This document shows positions 19,233-29,861 of a stretch of 64,000 nt of DNA, one piece after another (positions within the stretch are counted from its first letter, which is position 1; every line of letters starts with the position of its first letter). Source of the stretch: an uncultured Ligilactobacillus sp. (GTDB taxonomy: Bacteria > Bacillota > Bacilli > Lactobacillales > Lactobacillaceae); contig CAKPZY010000001.1 of NCBI GenBank assembly GCA_934215475.1, positions 62,001-126,000 on the forward strand, read 5' to 3'. Below the pieces are notes generated by a model. It was not told where the DNA came from. It ran no database searches and worked only from the letters and a program-made list of their open reading frames with translations. The position numbers and the translations under genes are program-made.

Positions 19233-20539
19233 TATTTGAAATACTTTCGGACCTCTGAAACAAAATATAATGAACCTGTAATCAACAACATGTCATCTGC
19301 CGACATTTCATTGACCAGTCCCACCATGGCCTCATTCCAATTATCGATGGCTCTAAGGTTAGGATGTTTAGCGGCCAAAGTTTTGGGGGCAAATGTTTCC
19401 CTGGGAGAATTAAATGTGGTGACCACCACCGTCACATTAGCAACTTTTTCTAATTCTTTGATCATTTGTTCAAACTGTTTGTCTTGCAAAATTGCCAGTA
19501 AGACATAGATCTTAGTTGATGCAAATTTTGAGCGCAAGGTTTTCACGATTTCTTGCATGGCTGGCAGATTGTGCGCGCCATCCAAAATGATCAAAGGTTC
19601 GTCATTGACTTTTTCAAATCTCCCTGGCCAGCTAGTCCTTTGTAAAGACTTACTCAACTGAGATTTCTGAACTGATTGGCCCATTTTTCCCAGCAAGACA
19701 ATAAAACACGTTAAGGCAACCGAAGCGTTGGCTGCTTGGAAGTCACCCACCATCTGCAGTCGAACATTTTTTAGTATGGTCTGACCAAAGCGGTAATCGA
19801 ATACTTCACCCCATCGATTACTGATATTTTTGGCTTTGTATGAAAAATCTGTTCCCAAAAAATAAACATCAGATTCAGTTTCTTGCGCCTTTGATTTGAC
19901 AGCTTTCTGTGCTTCTACCGGCAAAAGGCCAGCAACTACCGGCACCCCTTTTTTAATTATTCCAGCTTTTTGTTGGGCGATCGCTGTTATAGTGTTGCCC
20001 AAGATCTTCATATGATCCATTCCAACCGTTGTGATAACCGATAGCAGCGGAGTAATAATGTTAGTGGCATCAAACATGCCGCCTATACCAACCTCAACGA
20101 TCACAAAATCGGGCTGATGCTGGCTAAAATATAAAAGCATCATCAAAGTGATAACCTCAAATTCAGTCGGTCCTCCACCATTTTTTTGATATTCATGATC
20201 CACTTTTTCGATCACTGGCAGGATTTTCTGGACCAGATCAAAGATCTCTTGGTCCGTGATCATTTGCCCATTTACAGAGATCCTTTCATTGAATTTGACT
20301 ATAAATGGCGAAGTGAAAGTCCCAACATCATAACCCTGACCAAGCAAAAGATCTCGTAGATAAGCAGCGACAGAGCCTTTGCCATTAGTACCGGTAACAT
20401 GGATCATATTTAAATTATTTTCTGGGTGTCCCAAAAGCTCAGCCAATCGCCGCATTCGCTCTAAAGTTGGATCTTTAGTAAATTTACGGCGGCTATGAAT
20501 AAAATTGATCGCTTCAGAGTAATTTCTTATTTCTTGCAT
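19232..20539 (-). CDS. folC: Folylpolyglutamate synthase / dihydrofolate synthase
   Basis: ATP-dependent Mur-ligase-fold enzyme adding glutamates to folates. Seen: P-loop HVTGTNGKGSVAAYL, EVGIGGMFDATN, and the conserved LDGAHNLPAM in the C-terminal domain. I prefer ATG 20539 (MQEIRNYSEAINFIHSRRKF), matching the family start, over the more upstream ATG at 20608, which lacks a ribosome site; the chosen one has only a weak AGAAG site, so this is uncertain. Length 435 residues. Downstream of valS, separated by a terminator. Confidence 0.94.
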   Translation of the reverse strand: MQEIRNYSEAINFIHSRRKFTKDPTLERMRRLAELLGHPENNLNMIHVTGTNGKGSVAAYLRDLLLGQGYDVGTFTSPFIVKFNERISVNGQMITDQEIFDLVQKILPVIEKVDHEYQKNGGGPTEFEVITLMMLLYFSQHQPDFVIVEVGIGGMFDATNIITPLLSVITTVGMDHMKILGNTITAIAQQKAGIIKKGVPVVAGLLPVEAQKAVKSKAQETESDVYFLGTDFSYKAKNISNRWGEVFDYRFGQTILKNVRLQMVGDFQAANASVALTCFIVLLGKMGQSVQKSQLSKSLQRTSWPGRFEKVNDEPLIILDGAHNLPAMQEIVKTLRSKFASTKIYVLLAILQDKQFEQMIKELEKVANVTVVVTTFNSPRETFAPKTLAAKHPNLRAIDNWNEAMVGLVNEMSADDMLLITGSLYFVSEVRKYFK

Positions 20540-20627
20540 GATCTTCTGTCTGACCTCTTCAATATTCCAAATTTTTCCGAATGATCCATAAAATGACAAA
20601 TACTTCATTGAAAATAAGCTATCATTT

Positions 20628-20661
20628 AAAAAGCAAGGAAAGCAGAATTTGTTTTCCTTGC
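20628..20661 (-). terminator. Terminator after valS
   Basis: Minus-strand GCAAGGAAA (20661-20653) pairs perfectly with TTTCCTTGC (20641-20633), followed by TTTTTAAA. Nine base pairs. It lies just past the valS stop and ahead of folC, so folC expression depends on read-through or its own promoter. Confidence 0.85.
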
Positions 20662-20669
20662 CGCAATTA

Positions 20670-23330
20670 CTACATTGCTTGCTTAACTTCAGTTATTCGT
20701 GCCTCGGTAACAGACAATTTCTCCTGATAACCGGCCAGTTTTTCTTTTTCTTCAGCAACAACCGCGCTTGGAGCGTTGTTAACAAATCCTTGGTTGCCCA
20801 ATTTCTTTTGACCACGCTTAACCTCATTGGCTAATTTTTCACGCTCTTTATCTAGACGCGCAATTTCTTGTTCCAAATCAACTAAACCTGCCAAAGGAAT
20901 ATAAACCTCCGCTCCAGAGATCACAGCAGTCATCGCCAAAGTAGGTGCTTGAACATCACTGGCAATTTCTAAATGCTTCGGATGGCAGAAGCGTTCGATA
21001 TAATCTTGATTAGCTTCAAAAATAACTTTTGTTTCAGCAGAATTTGTTTTAATTTTAATATCCACCGGAGCTGAAAGGGGCGCATTGGCATCTGCACGAA
21101 TATTACGAACAGCTTTGATCAACTCGATCAAGTTTTCCATTCCTTTTTCAGCCTCTGGGTCTGCAAATTGATCATTTGGTTCTGGGTATTTTGCAACTAC
21201 CAGCGAATCGCCAGTATGCGGCATTGACAACCAAATTTTTTCTGTAACAAATGGCATAATTGGGTGTAAAAGCCTCAATGTTTGGTCCAAAACATAGCAT
21301 AAAATATTTTGCGTATTATGTTTTAGCGAACGGTCTTTGCCATAAAAGTCTTCTTTGGCCATTTCAATATACCAGTCACACAGATCGTTCCAAATAAAGT
21401 TATATAACGCACGACCGGCTTCTCCAAATTCAAAGGTATCAAATAAGCGGGTAACGTCTTTGATCGTAGTATTTAACCTGCTCAATATCCATTTATCTGC
21501 TAACTGCCACTCATCTTTATCAGGCAGCTCTGCCTTAGTATCACTATCAAAGTTCATAATAGCAAAGCGGCTGGCATTCCAAATCTTATTAATGAAATTC
21601 CAGGCCGAATCCATTTTCTTGTAAGAAAAGCGGATGTCTTGTCCCGGTGTAGACCCTGTTGCCAAAAACCAACGCAAAGAATCGGCACCGTACTTTTGGA
21701 TGACATCCATCGGATCAATACCGTTGCCCAAGGACTTACTCATTTTGACCCCTTTCTCATCACGGATCAAACCATGAAGCAGAACGGTTTTAAATGGACG
21801 TCGGCCCGTGAATTCTTTACTCTGAAAGATCATTCGCGATACCCAGAAGAAAATAATATCGTAGCCTGTAACTAAAGTATCTGTTGGAAAATACCGTTTG
21901 AAATCTGGGGCATCCTCATCAGGCCAACCCATGGTAGAAAAAGGCCACAGAGCACTCGAAAACCATGTATCTAAAACATCGGGATCTTGTTTCCAATTCT
22001 CAATATCGTTCGGGGCTTTTTCACCAACATAAATTTCACCTGTTTTTTTGTGGTACCAGGCTGGGATCTGATGGCCCCACCACAACTGTCTTGAAATGAC
22101 CCAATCGTGGACATTTTCCATCCACTGATCGAAGGTGTGCTCGAATCGTTCCGGAACAAAATTTACCCGATCAGAGGTCTTTTGGTTCTTTAAAGCCAAC
22201 TCAGCCAATGGTTTCATTTTAACAAACCATTGGGTAGACAAACGAGCTTCGACCTGGACACCTGTCCGTTCAGAATGACCAACACTATGAACTATCGGCT
22301 CTTCAGAAAGAAGGTACCCTTGGTCCTTTAAGTCTGCTACGATAGCCTTGCGGGCATCAAAACGATCCATACCCGCGTATTTGCCCGCTTTTTCGTTAAG
22401 TGTGGCGTCCTCATTCATGGTATTGATACGTTCCAAATTGTGACGATTACCAACTTCAAAATCATTAGGATCATGAGCAGGGGTAATTTTAACCATACCT
22501 GTCCCAAATTCCGGATCGACATACTGGTCAGCAATGATCTCCAAATGTCTGCCCTGCAATGGCAAAACGACCTTCTTGCCCACAATATCGTTATACCGTG
22601 TATCAGAAGGATTAACAGCGATGGCAACGTCGCCCATCATCGTCTCCGGACGAGTCGTGGCAATTTCGATGTAATCCTTTCCCTGAAATGTTGTTCCGTC
22701 TGTGAAGGGATATTTAACATGATAAAAGGCACCCTGGTCATCTTGGTGGATCACTTCAATATCAGAAAGAGCAGTCCGAGCTTTAGGGTCCCAATTAATG
22801 ATATATTCGCCACGATAAATCAGTCCTTTTTTATATAAAGAAACAAAAACCTTCCGAACGGCTGCAGAAAGCCCTTCATCAAAGGTAAAGCGTTCACGAT
22901 TATAATCCAGCGAAAGCCCTAACTTAGCCCATTGCTGCTTAATGATCGCAGCGTATTCATCTTTCCATTCCCAAACTTTGTCGACAAATTTTTCTCTGCC
23001 CAAATCATAGCGAGAGATACCGCTCTCAGCCAATCTGGCCTCGACTTTGGCTTGAGTCGCGATCCCGGCATGGTCCATGCCTGGGAGCCATAACGTATCA
23101 TATCCCTGCATTCTTTTTTGACGTACGATCATATCCTGTAACGTTGTATCCCACGCATGCCCCAAATGCAACTTTCCAGTTACGTTTGGCGGTGGAATCA
23201 CAACAGAATAAGGTTTTGCTTTTTTATTACCGCTAGGTTTAAACAGGTCTTGATCGAGCCATTTTTGATAACGGCCGTGCTCAACTGCTGTCGGATCGTA
23301 CTTCGTCGACATTTCAATATCTTTAGCCAT
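20670..23330 (-). CDS. valS: Valyl-tRNA synthetase
   Basis: Class I aminoacyl-tRNA synthetase charging tRNA-Val, with an editing domain. Seen: HIGH-type motif within [15 protein letters not shown], editing (CP1) domain, KMSKS motif [12 protein letters not shown], anticodon-binding region, and a C-terminal coiled coil ([18 protein letters not shown]). Length 886 residues. I start at ATG 23330 ([10 protein letters not shown]), eight bases from AAAGGA. Controlled by a T-box leader upstream. Confidence 0.98.
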   Translation of the reverse strand: MAKDIEMSTKYDPTAVEHGRYQKWLDQDLFKPSGNKKAKPYSVVIPPPNVTGKLHLGHAWDTTLQDMIVRQKRMQGYDTLWLPGMDHAGIATQAKVEARLAESGISRYDLGREKFVDKVWEWKDEYAAIIKQQWAKLGLSLDYNRERFTFDEGLSAAVRKVFVSLYKKGLIYRGEYIINWDPKARTALSDIEVIHQDDQGAFYHVKYPFTDGTTFQGKDYIEIATTRPETMMGDVAIAVNPSDTRYNDIVGKKVVLPLQGRHLEIIADQYVDPEFGTGMVKITPAHDPNDFEVGNRHNLERINTMNEDATLNEKAGKYAGMDRFDARKAIVADLKDQGYLLSEEPIVHSVGHSERTGVQVEARLSTQWFVKMKPLAELALKNQKTSDRVNFVPERFEHTFDQWMENVHDWVISRQLWWGHQIPAWYHKKTGEIYVGEKAPNDIENWKQDPDVLDTWFSSALWPFSTMGWPDEDAPDFKRYFPTDTLVTGYDIIFFWVSRMIFQSKEFTGRRPFKTVLLHGLIRDEKGVKMSKSLGNGIDPMDVIQKYGADSLRWFLATGSTPGQDIRFSYKKMDSAWNFINKIWNASRFAIMNFDSDTKAELPDKDEWQLADKWILSRLNTTIKDVTRLFDTFEFGEAGRALYNFIWNDLCDWYIEMAKEDFYGKDRSLKHNTQNILCYVLDQTLRLLHPIMPFVTEKIWLSMPHTGDSLVVAKYPEPNDQFADPEAEKGMENLIELIKAVRNIRADANAPLSAPVDIKIKTNSAETKVIFEANQDYIERFCHPKHLEIASDVQAPTLAMTAVISGAEVYIPLAGLVDLEQEIARLDKEREKLANEVKRGQKKLGNQGFVNNAPSAVVAEEKEKLAGYQEKLSVTEARITEVKQAM

Positions 23331-23349
23331 CCAAGTCATCCTTTCAAGT

Positions 23350-23686
23350 TCGTTGATTCAACCAAAGCTGCTTGCCAGACTTTCACTGAAAGCCAGCAAA
23401 TATTTAACTGGTATTCTCTCGTGGAACCCAGTAAATACTTGAAGTTGCGGTATCAAAAAAAGCACCATCGTCCTATGAATAGGACGACAGTGCCGTGGTA
23501 CCACCTAAATTGGGCTATTAAACCCCACTTAATCTTCTTTGTTAACGGATAGAAACATCCGGTCATCATTACTAAGGATTCACGATGGCAGCTGGCAAGC
23601 TACAACCAACCGACCGTTGAAATGTCTCACCACCCATTTCTCTCTGAAAAGCGGTTGCCAGTTGGTACTCTTGGTCAAAGCTTATA
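23350..23686 (-). promoter_or_regulatory. T-box riboswitch leader of valS
   Basis: The minus strand carries the T-box core AGGTGGTACCACGG (plus 23492-23507 region), preceded by a long structured segment and followed by the terminator hairpin CGTCCTATTCATAGGACG (23486-23469) with a T run at 23461-23455. Base-pairing of uncharged tRNA to the GGTGG bulge is the known antitermination step. The specifier codon cannot be fixed by eye, but the downstream valS makes valine the expected ligand. Confidence 0.9.
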
Positions 23687-23692
23687 AATGTA

Positions 23693-23721
23693 ATTTTAAC
23701 CTTGCGAGGTATAAACGTCAA
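23693..23721 (-). promoter_or_regulatory. Promoter of the valS T-box transcript
   Basis: On the minus strand TTGACG (23721-23716), 17 bases, then TAAAAT (23698-23693). Start of transcription is expected near 23686, just ahead of the T-box stem I region. Confidence 0.65.
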
Positions 23722-23806
23722 GATTAATTAAGAGCAATTTTAAAAACCAATTTGGGCTCACAAGCAGTGTCAAACCAATCATTTGAGCTAATCAGCTTCT
23801 TATGTC

Positions 23807-25024
23807 TTAAAGTAATTCGGCAAATGAATCCTCTTTGGCATTCAGAAAATGATCTTCACTACTGATCTCTGTGATCGTGATACCATTTAAAGCACGTTCT
23901 ACCAAGCCGTCAACATCCAGCTTCTTCTCAAAAGCTCTTGCTCGGTCGATCCGCGGTTTGGTCTTGGGTGAAGTTGGAGCAAAAACAGTGCAGCAATCTT
24001 CATAAGGCTTAATAGACAAATCAAACGTATCTATTTTTTCCGCAATCTTAATGATGTCATTTTTGTCCATCGAAACAACAGGCCTTAACACAGGCATCGT
24101 GGTCACGTCATTGATTGCAGCCATGCTCTCCATGGTTTGTGAAGCAACTTGCCCTAAAGATTCACCATTAAAGATTGCTAAGGCATGCCTTTTTTCAGCA
24201 ATTTTTTCGCACAAGCGCAGCATAAAGCGCCGCTGGATGGTCATCAGATAACTCGACGGCACATCACGCTTAACCGTTTCTTGGATCTCTGTGAAAGGCA
24301 CTTGAATAAATTTGATCCGACCTGCATAGGGAGCCAGTTTAGCAGTCAGGTCCTTGGCTTTGTTCAGCGCCATTTCACTAGTATATGGCGGGCTGAAGAA
24401 ATGAACCATTTCCAAGTCCACACCACGCTTTAAAGCCAGATAACCAGCAACGGGAGAATCGATCCCGCCAGAAAGCATTAACAGGCCCTTACCCGCTGTG
24501 CCCACCGGCAAACCTCCAGCACCCGGGACCTGTTCATAAGACAAATAGATCCCGTCTAAGCGTACTTCTACTCGCAAAATTACGTCCGGGGCCTTCATTT
24601 GCACTTTGATCCCCGGAAAATTATCCAAAACAATTCCGCCCAAAATGTCATTAAGTTGATTTGTATCATAATCGAAATTATGGTCAGACCGGCGGGTATT
24701 GATCTTAAAAGTCATGCCCTCGTGGTATATTTCTTTGAAGATTTCCACAGCTGTCTGCTTTACCTTAGCGACATCACGAGCCACACGAATGCTGGGTGAA
24801 AAGTTTTGGATGCCAAAAACCTTTGACAAACGCTGCTCGACTTTATGGTAATCCTCTCCGTTCAAACGAATATGCATCCGATCGCGATGAGCCTTGACTT
24901 CTACATTTTTGAAACCTGCCAACGCATTGCGTGTATTTGTCCCTAAGCGGTCAATAAAGCTGCGCCGGTTCTTGCCTTTAGTTGATAGTTCACCATAGCG
25001 AACCATTATTTCTGTATATTGCAT
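23807..25024 (-). CDS. thiI: tRNA 4-thiouridine synthase ThiI
   Basis: Adenylates and thiolates U8 of tRNAs, taking sulfur from a cysteine desulfurase. Seen: ferredoxin-like plus THUMP N-terminal region, then the PP-loop motif [15 protein letters not shown] near residue 185. At 405 residues it lacks the C-terminal rhodanese domain of the E. coli protein, as is usual in Firmicutes. AAAGGACAATAT precedes the ATG. It follows the nifS-like gene by 12 bases; that pair is a known sulfur-transfer couple in Bacillus relatives. Confidence 0.96.
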   Translation of the reverse strand: MQYTEIMVRYGELSTKGKNRRSFIDRLGTNTRNALAGFKNVEVKAHRDRMHIRLNGEDYHKVEQRLSKVFGIQNFSPSIRVARDVAKVKQTAVEIFKEIYHEGMTFKINTRRSDHNFDYDTNQLNDILGGIVLDNFPGIKVQMKAPDVILRVEVRLDGIYLSYEQVPGAGGLPVGTAGKGLLMLSGGIDSPVAGYLALKRGVDLEMVHFFSPPYTSEMALNKAKDLTAKLAPYAGRIKFIQVPFTEIQETVKRDVPSSYLMTIQRRFMLRLCEKIAEKRHALAIFNGESLGQVASQTMESMAAINDVTTMPVLRPVVSMDKNDIIKIAEKIDTFDLSIKPYEDCCTVFAPTSPKTKPRIDRARAFEKKLDVDGLVERALNGITITEISSEDHFLNAKEDSFAELL

Positions 25025-25036
25025 ATATTGTCCTTT

Positions 25037-26188
25037 CTACTTAGCAAAAACTTTCGCGAACCGAGCGTAAATCGAATCAAACGCCAAATTAAATTGTTCA
25101 GCTTCTTCTATGGTGTTATTTTCGTCTAAACTGACACGAACGGCTGAGGTTGCAGTATCTTCCGGCACGTGCATTGCACTTAAAGTACCAGACACCGCCC
25201 CCTTTTTGGACGAGCAGGCACTCGTAGTCGACATGTAGATACCCTGTTCTTCAAACGCATGCACGATCGTTTCGCCGCGAACTCCTCGAATGGCAAAACA
25301 CAAAATATGCGGGGAAGAAGTATCATCTGTTCCGGAAAATACCGTTACATTTGGTTTTTTAGCAACATGCTCATATATTTTTTGCTTGATCTGCCGTTCT
25401 TTAGCAACATTTTGCTCTTCATTATCCAGTAACAAACGCAAAGCCTTGGCCATCCCAGCGATTGCCGGCAAGTTTTCGGTGCCGCTGCGTTGGTTTTTCT
25501 CCTGGCCTCCCCCAGCCATCAAGGGTTCCAATTTTCTCCCGGCTCTCTTAAAGATAAAGCCGATGCCGCGCGGCGCATGAAATTTGTGCCCAGAGAAAGT
25601 CAGAAAATCGATGCGCTTATTGTGCAAGAGTGAGCCGATCCCTTTCCCAATCCCTTGAACCGCGTCAACATGGAAGTGGATCCGGGGATAGTCCTTCAAG
25701 ATAGCAGCAATTTCATTCAAAGGCTGGATCGAGCCGACTTCATTATTAATTGCCATTACAGATACTAAGATCGTGTCTGGCCTGATTTCTTTTTTGACAT
25801 CTTCTGGGTCTACTCTGCCATATTTATCAACCGGCAAGTAAGTTACTTCATAACCGAGTTTTTCTAATTGCTTTAGCGAGTTGAGAACAGCAGGATGCTC
25901 AATTGAGGAAGTGATAATATGCTTGCCAAATTCTCTCTTAGCAAAAGCAGTCCCCTTGATCACCCAGTTATCGCCCTCTGTACCACCGCTGGTAAAAAAG
26001 AGCTCATTACTTTGGACTCCCATCAGTTTGGCGATTTGAGCGCGAGATTGTTCTAATAAATTATCTGCCGTTTCACCTAACGCATGTAAGGATGACGGGT
26101 TACCCCAAATCGAATCGCTAACGGTTTTATATGTTTCTAAGACCTCAGGTGCTACCTTGGTAGTTGCACTATTATCAAAATATATCAT
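25037..26188 (-). CDS. Cysteine desulfurase (NifS-like, partner of ThiI)
   Basis: PLP enzyme releasing sulfur from cysteine. Seen: start MIYFDNSATTKVAPE, HVDAVQG, the PLP-lysine motif FSGHKFHAPRG, and the catalytic cysteine loop STTSACSSKKG. Length 383 residues. The loop shape and place beside thiI indicate a group I, NifS/NifZ-type enzyme for tRNA thiolation, distinct from the SufS at 39-40 kb. AGAAGGATGAATA precedes the ATG. Own promoter upstream. Confidence 0.94.
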   Translation of the reverse strand: MIYFDNSATTKVAPEVLETYKTVSDSIWGNPSSLHALGETADNLLEQSRAQIAKLMGVQSNELFFTSGGTEGDNWVIKGTAFAKREFGKHIITSSIEHPAVLNSLKQLEKLGYEVTYLPVDKYGRVDPEDVKKEIRPDTILVSVMAINNEVGSIQPLNEIAAILKDYPRIHFHVDAVQGIGKGIGSLLHNKRIDFLTFSGHKFHAPRGIGFIFKRAGRKLEPLMAGGGQEKNQRSGTENLPAIAGMAKALRLLLDNEEQNVAKERQIKQKIYEHVAKKPNVTVFSGTDDTSSPHILCFAIRGVRGETIVHAFEEQGIYMSTTSACSSKKGAVSGTLSAMHVPEDTATSAVRVSLDENNTIEEAEQFNLAFDSIYARFAKVFAK

Positions 26189-26220
26189 TATTCATCCTTC
26201 TCTAAATAATTTCCTTACTA

Positions 26221-26249
26221 ATTGTAAACACTCTGCACTAACTTGACAA
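26221..26249 (-). promoter_or_regulatory. Promoter of the cysteine desulfurase-thiI operon
   Basis: Minus strand: TTGTCA (26249-26244), 17 bases, TACAAT (26226-26221). Both elements are one base from consensus, and the spacing is ideal. It lies immediately after the ezrA terminator. Confidence 0.65.
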
Positions 26250-26263
26250 GTCTAAGCGTAATA

Positions 26264-26303
26264 GAAAACAAAGCGCCGTATTAGCCACGCACGCTTTGTT
26301 TAT
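26264..26303 (-). terminator. Terminator after ezrA
   Basis: AAACAAAGCG and CGCTTTGTTT form a ten-base perfect stem around a 16-base loop (arms at about 26266-26275 and 26292-26301). The AT-rich ends give T-rich tails in both directions. Confidence 0.7.
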
Positions 26304-26334
26304 TACTTCAAGCTATGTTAGATATAAATTATTC

Positions 26335-28047
26335 TTAAACTGCTACTGAATCTTTTTCGGCCTGAAATTGTTCTGAGATCCTCTTAAATGAACCTGGTTC
26401 CACAGTATCTAACGCTTGAGAGATCGTATCCAAAGCGCCGACATAATTGAAATCTTTTTCGAACTGAACTATGGACTGCTGATAGGCTTGCTCAACTTCA
26501 GGATACCTGTTTCTATAGCGATTGGAATACTGCAAAAGTCTTTCTGCCAACTTGGAACTGTCTTTGATTTCATCATTTTTATTATTTAATACATCCAGAT
26601 CAGATTGAGTATTGATCAAAGCTTTTGTAACGGCAGACATATCTATCTTCATTTTATTTAAGTTGGCATCTAAAGCCTCGATCTCATCACTGACCTTAAA
26701 GAAATAATCTAAGTAATCTTGCGGAAGGCCAGGTAAATTCAACTTTTCGATCTCGCGTTTCATTCTGTGGATCTCAATATCAAAATTTTCCACAGCCTCC
26801 AGAGCATCTTTCTCCTCTTTCCACAACGCAGAAATACTTTCATTGATCTTTTTTTGTTCTTCCTCAACATCGTGAAGTTTCTTCTCATCTTGCTCAAACT
26901 GATCTATCGCTTGCGAGGAAACGCGTTCTTTGCCTTGTTCAACTGCATGATTGATCTGATCATAATGTTTTTGGATGACGCCCAGCGTGTTTTTCAAGTC
27001 CTCTGAGCGCTCGTCTTCTTGATTGTTAAAAGTATAATTCTGCCCCAATCTATCCAACTCGATTTCCAATTCTTTTTGGCGCTTTTGCGCATGAACAAGG
27101 AATTTGCCCAAATGCTTCAATTTTTCTGGTAACTGAGTCCCTGCAGAATATTCAAGCTCAATTTGTGAATAAATATAATCTATTTCTTTGACTAACTCTT
27201 TATCTAATTCCTGAGCAGCAGTAAGGTCTAAATTGGCTAAGTTCTCATTATTTTCCGCACATTTCTCCGTGATCTTCTGAAGCTTTCCATTCAGGTCTTC
27301 CCTAAATGAATAGTGTTCATCTTTCATCTTTTGTAAACCAGTTTTTAATTCAGAAAGTTGCACCGGGAAAATGTTATTCAGGTTTTTAAATATAGCTGGA
27401 ATCTTTCCAACTGCGTCTTCCAAGATGGCCATATCGCCGCGCAATTTATTCAGCGGGCCCTCTGAGCTCACGTAATCACCACTCTTAGAAAGTTTGGTAT
27501 ATTTGCCAAAATCATCTTCAACATCAGCAGATTTCTGCTCCAGCTTATCAATGCTTGGTCCAAATGAGAAATTTTTTGCCAACAACGTCTTTCTCAATTC
27601 TTGATATCGCTCTTGCAACTTTTTGAGAGTATCTTCATGCTGTTTTGTGCTGCTCTGGATCGAATCAAGCTTCCTTTTTATTTCAGAAAAATGTTCCTGC
27701 GCACCTGTGCTTTTTCTGCGGATGATTTTTAATCCCCGAGAAACTCTAAAAAACTGTAAATGATCTGTCTCATCGGATAAATCAGCCAAAATCTCTGTTA
27801 ATTCTGGCAGCTCACGATTTTTGAGATAATGATAGCCCTTATCTAGAGTTTCAAATTCAGTTAAACTTTCCCCTGACAGGTTTAACCGGCTTATTTTAGT
27901 CAAAGCGTCTGTCAGCGGTTTGTTTGCAATTTCCTGAATTTTTTTTTGCTGTTCTTCAATTGCTTCACCATAGCTTCGTTGAAAATAAAGCACAGCCAGG
28001 TATGCAATTACGGCAACAACTACGATCGCAATTAAAAAGACTACCAT
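26335..28047 (-). CDS. ezrA: Septation ring formation regulator EzrA
   Basis: Membrane-anchored negative regulator of FtsZ ring assembly. Seen: N-terminal membrane span (residues 2-22, FLIAIVVVAVIAYLAVLYF), short conserved stretch after it, then about 540 residues of charged, heptad-rich helix typical of the spectrin-like EzrA repeats. Length 570 residues matches the family almost exactly. GGATGGGG precedes the ATG. Divergent from the fRMsr gene; ezrA near rpsD and nifS-thiI is common in lactobacilli. Confidence 0.95.
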   Translation of the reverse strand: MVVFLIAIVVVAVIAYLAVLYFQRSYGEAIEEQQKKIQEIANKPLTDALTKISRLNLSGESLTEFETLDKGYHYLKNRELPELTEILADLSDETDHLQFFRVSRGLKIIRRKSTGAQEHFSEIKRKLDSIQSSTKQHEDTLKKLQERYQELRKTLLAKNFSFGPSIDKLEQKSADVEDDFGKYTKLSKSGDYVSSEGPLNKLRGDMAILEDAVGKIPAIFKNLNNIFPVQLSELKTGLQKMKDEHYSFREDLNGKLQKITEKCAENNENLANLDLTAAQELDKELVKEIDYIYSQIELEYSAGTQLPEKLKHLGKFLVHAQKRQKELEIELDRLGQNYTFNNQEDERSEDLKNTLGVIQKHYDQINHAVEQGKERVSSQAIDQFEQDEKKLHDVEEEQKKINESISALWKEEKDALEAVENFDIEIHRMKREIEKLNLPGLPQDYLDYFFKVSDEIEALDANLNKMKIDMSAVTKALINTQSDLDVLNNKNDEIKDSSKLAERLLQYSNRYRNRYPEVEQAYQQSIVQFEKDFNYVGALDTISQALDTVEPGSFKRISEQFQAEKDSVAV

Positions 28048-28226
28048 GAGACCCCATCCTTTATAACAAATTCATATTTTAATTCTTGGTACAATTTTTT
28101 TATTACCAACGTGCAGAATAAACCTAGTTCAGTTAGGTTGATATCTGCTGAAAATCAGTTTAAAATTCAATTCTGATTATAACATAAGAAAATTACTTAA
28201 TATATGATTTTAATGGAGGAATTACT

Positions 28227-28676
28227 TTGAGTAAATCATTATTGGTTCAACAGTTGGACGCCCTTCTGAAGGGTGAAAAAAATCTAATAGCCAATTTAGC
28301 TAATTCAGCAGCGCTATTATCCCAAGAAATATCTCAAATAAACTGGGCTGGTTATTACCTTTATAATGAAGATACTAATGTATTAGACCTGGGGCCCTTT
28401 CAAGGGAAGGTCGCTTGCATGCATATCGAACCCAAAAGCGGTGTCTGTGGGACCGCATTTGCAGCTCAAAAGGTCCAGCGGGTAGCAAATGTTCACGAAT
28501 TTCCGGGCCATATTGCTTGCGATACAGCCAGCAATTCAGAAATAGTACTTCCGCTCACTAAGGGAAAACGGCAAATCGGTGTCTTGGATATTGATTCACC
28601 AAAGCTTGACAGGTTCTCTGCCGCTGATGAACAAAATTTAAGGGATTTCATAAGTATTTTACTCAAACATCTGTAA
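28227..28676 (+). CDS. msrC: Free methionine-(R)-sulfoxide reductase (GAF domain)
   Basis: Reduces free methionine-R-sulfoxide. Seen: a single GAF domain of 149 residues with INWAGYYLY at the substrate side, and three cysteines C64, C74 and C98. Their spacing (10 and 24) equals that of the catalytic C84, C94 and C118 described for the E. coli enzyme, so activity is plausible. TGGAGGAATTACT precedes the ATG or the adjacent TTG-like context at 28227. Placed between ezrA and rpsD, as in other Firmicutes (YtsP). Probably monocistronic. Confidence 0.88.
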   Translation: MSKSLLVQQLDALLKGEKNLIANLANSAALLSQEISQINWAGYYLYNEDTNVLDLGPFQGKVACMHIEPKSGVCGTAFAAQKVQRVANVHEFPGHIACDTASNSEIVLPLTKGKRQIGVLDIDSPKLDRFSAADEQNLRDFISILLKHL

Positions 28677-28871
28677 TTTAGCCAATTATTTGCAATAATA
28701 TCTAGACTTTGGCCAATATATGTAAAAGATTGCATCAAATATTGTTTATTATAGATTTACTTGGGATATTTTTATCCAAGAAACTTCCATGAGAAAAATA
28801 CATTTAGATTTTGGAGCTCTTCACTCCTAGTCGAACTTTTTCATTTAATTCTCTTATTTCACTGCCAGTGC

Positions 28872-28900
28872 TTGACTTTTGTACGAAACACTGGTATGTT
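28872..28900 (+). promoter_or_regulatory. Promoter of rpsD
   Basis: TTGACT (28872-28877), 17-base spacer ending in TGG, then TATGTT (28895-28900). Predicted start near 28907, which leaves a leader of about 168 bases before rpsD. Confidence 0.65.
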
Positions 28901-28906
28901 ATCCCT

Positions 28907-29074
28907 TGTGTAAAATAATGCAGCAGCGGATGGTAAGAACGTCAACAGTTGGTTGCCAAATCGGTTTAGTAAGTAACTTTTCGGCTGCAAGAGTGAAAAC
29001 TCAAAAACGAACTGCACGAATACTAAGTCCGCACGGATTATTTTACTCCAAAAAAATGATTGGAGGAACTTTTT
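28907..29074 (+). promoter_or_regulatory. Long 5' leader of rpsD, possible S4 autoregulatory element
   Basis: The 168 bases between the predicted start and the rpsD ATG contain no gene with a ribosome site and several short inverted segments. In Bacillus, S4 represses its own rpsD mRNA through a leader structure; a similar role is inferred here from length and position only. GGAGG lies seven bases from the ATG. Confidence 0.4.
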
Positions 29075-29683
29075 ATGCGTTATACAGGTCCATCATGGAA
29101 AGTCTCACGTCGTTTAGGCGTTTCACTTTCCGGTACAGGCAAAGAATTAGCTCGTCGTCCATATGCTCCCGGTCAACACGGACAAAACAATCGTCGCAAG
29201 CTTTCAGAATACGGACTTCAGTTACAAGAAAAGCAAAAATTACGTATGACCTATGGTTTGTCAGAACGTCAATTTTACAACTTGTTCTTGAAAGCTGGTA
29301 GGATCCGCGAAGGTAAGCACGGTGATAATTTCATGATCTTGTTAGAGCGTCGGTTGGACAACGTTGTTTATCGTTTAGGTTTAGCAACAACTCGCCGTCA
29401 GGCTCGTCAACTTGTGAACCACGGTCATATCACCGTCGATGGGAAACGTCTAGATATCCCATCATACGAAGTGAAACCTGGCCAAGTGATTTCCTTGCGC
29501 GAACGGTCAAAGAATTTGCAGGTTGTGAAGGATGCCTTGGAAGCAATCGTCGGACGTCCACCATTTGTTTCGTTTGATGATAACAAAATGGAAGGTACCT
29601 TTGTTCGTTTACCAGAACGCGAAGAATTAGATGCCAACATTGATGAAGCCCTTATCGTTGAATATTACAACCAATTGGGTTAA
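29075..29683 (+). CDS. rpsD: 30S ribosomal protein S4
   Basis: Primary 16S rRNA-binding assembly protein. Seen: start [16 protein letters not shown]4 RNA-binding domain with [27 protein letters not shown], and the C-terminal segment [22 protein letters not shown]. Length 202 residues. Lacks the zinc-binding four-cysteine N-terminus, so it is the C- (zinc-free) form. I start at 29075, seven bases after GGAGG, instead of 29060. Terminator follows. Confidence 0.98.
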   Translation: MRYTGPSWKVSRRLGVSLSGTGKELARRPYAPGQHGQNNRRKLSEYGLQLQEKQKLRMTYGLSERQFYNLFLKAGRIREGKHGDNFMILLERRLDNVVYRLGLATTRRQARQLVNHGHITVDGKRLDIPSYEVKPGQVISLRERSKNLQVVKDALEAIVGRPPFVSFDDNKMEGTFVRLPEREELDANIDEALIVEYYNQLG

Positions 29684-29693
29684 TGTGGCTGGA

Positions 29694-29719
29694 AGCTCGC
29701 ACTGCGGGCTTTTTTTTTA
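29694..29719 (+). terminator. Terminator after rpsD
   Basis: AGCTCGC (29695-29701) pairs with GCGGGCT (29705-29711) over a three-base loop, followed by nine T residues. Strong plus-strand terminator eleven bases after the rpsD stop. Confidence 0.9.
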
Positions 29720-29861
29720 CACTTTTTCAGCTCATAAATAACTTGAGAATTAGAAAGTTGTATTATTCAATTTAATTTCTGATCATTACTAAAGAAACTC
29801 ACTTAATTATTTAAATCAGTAATCTTTTTAAATATAAATTTAATTGCAAGGAGGGACTAAT

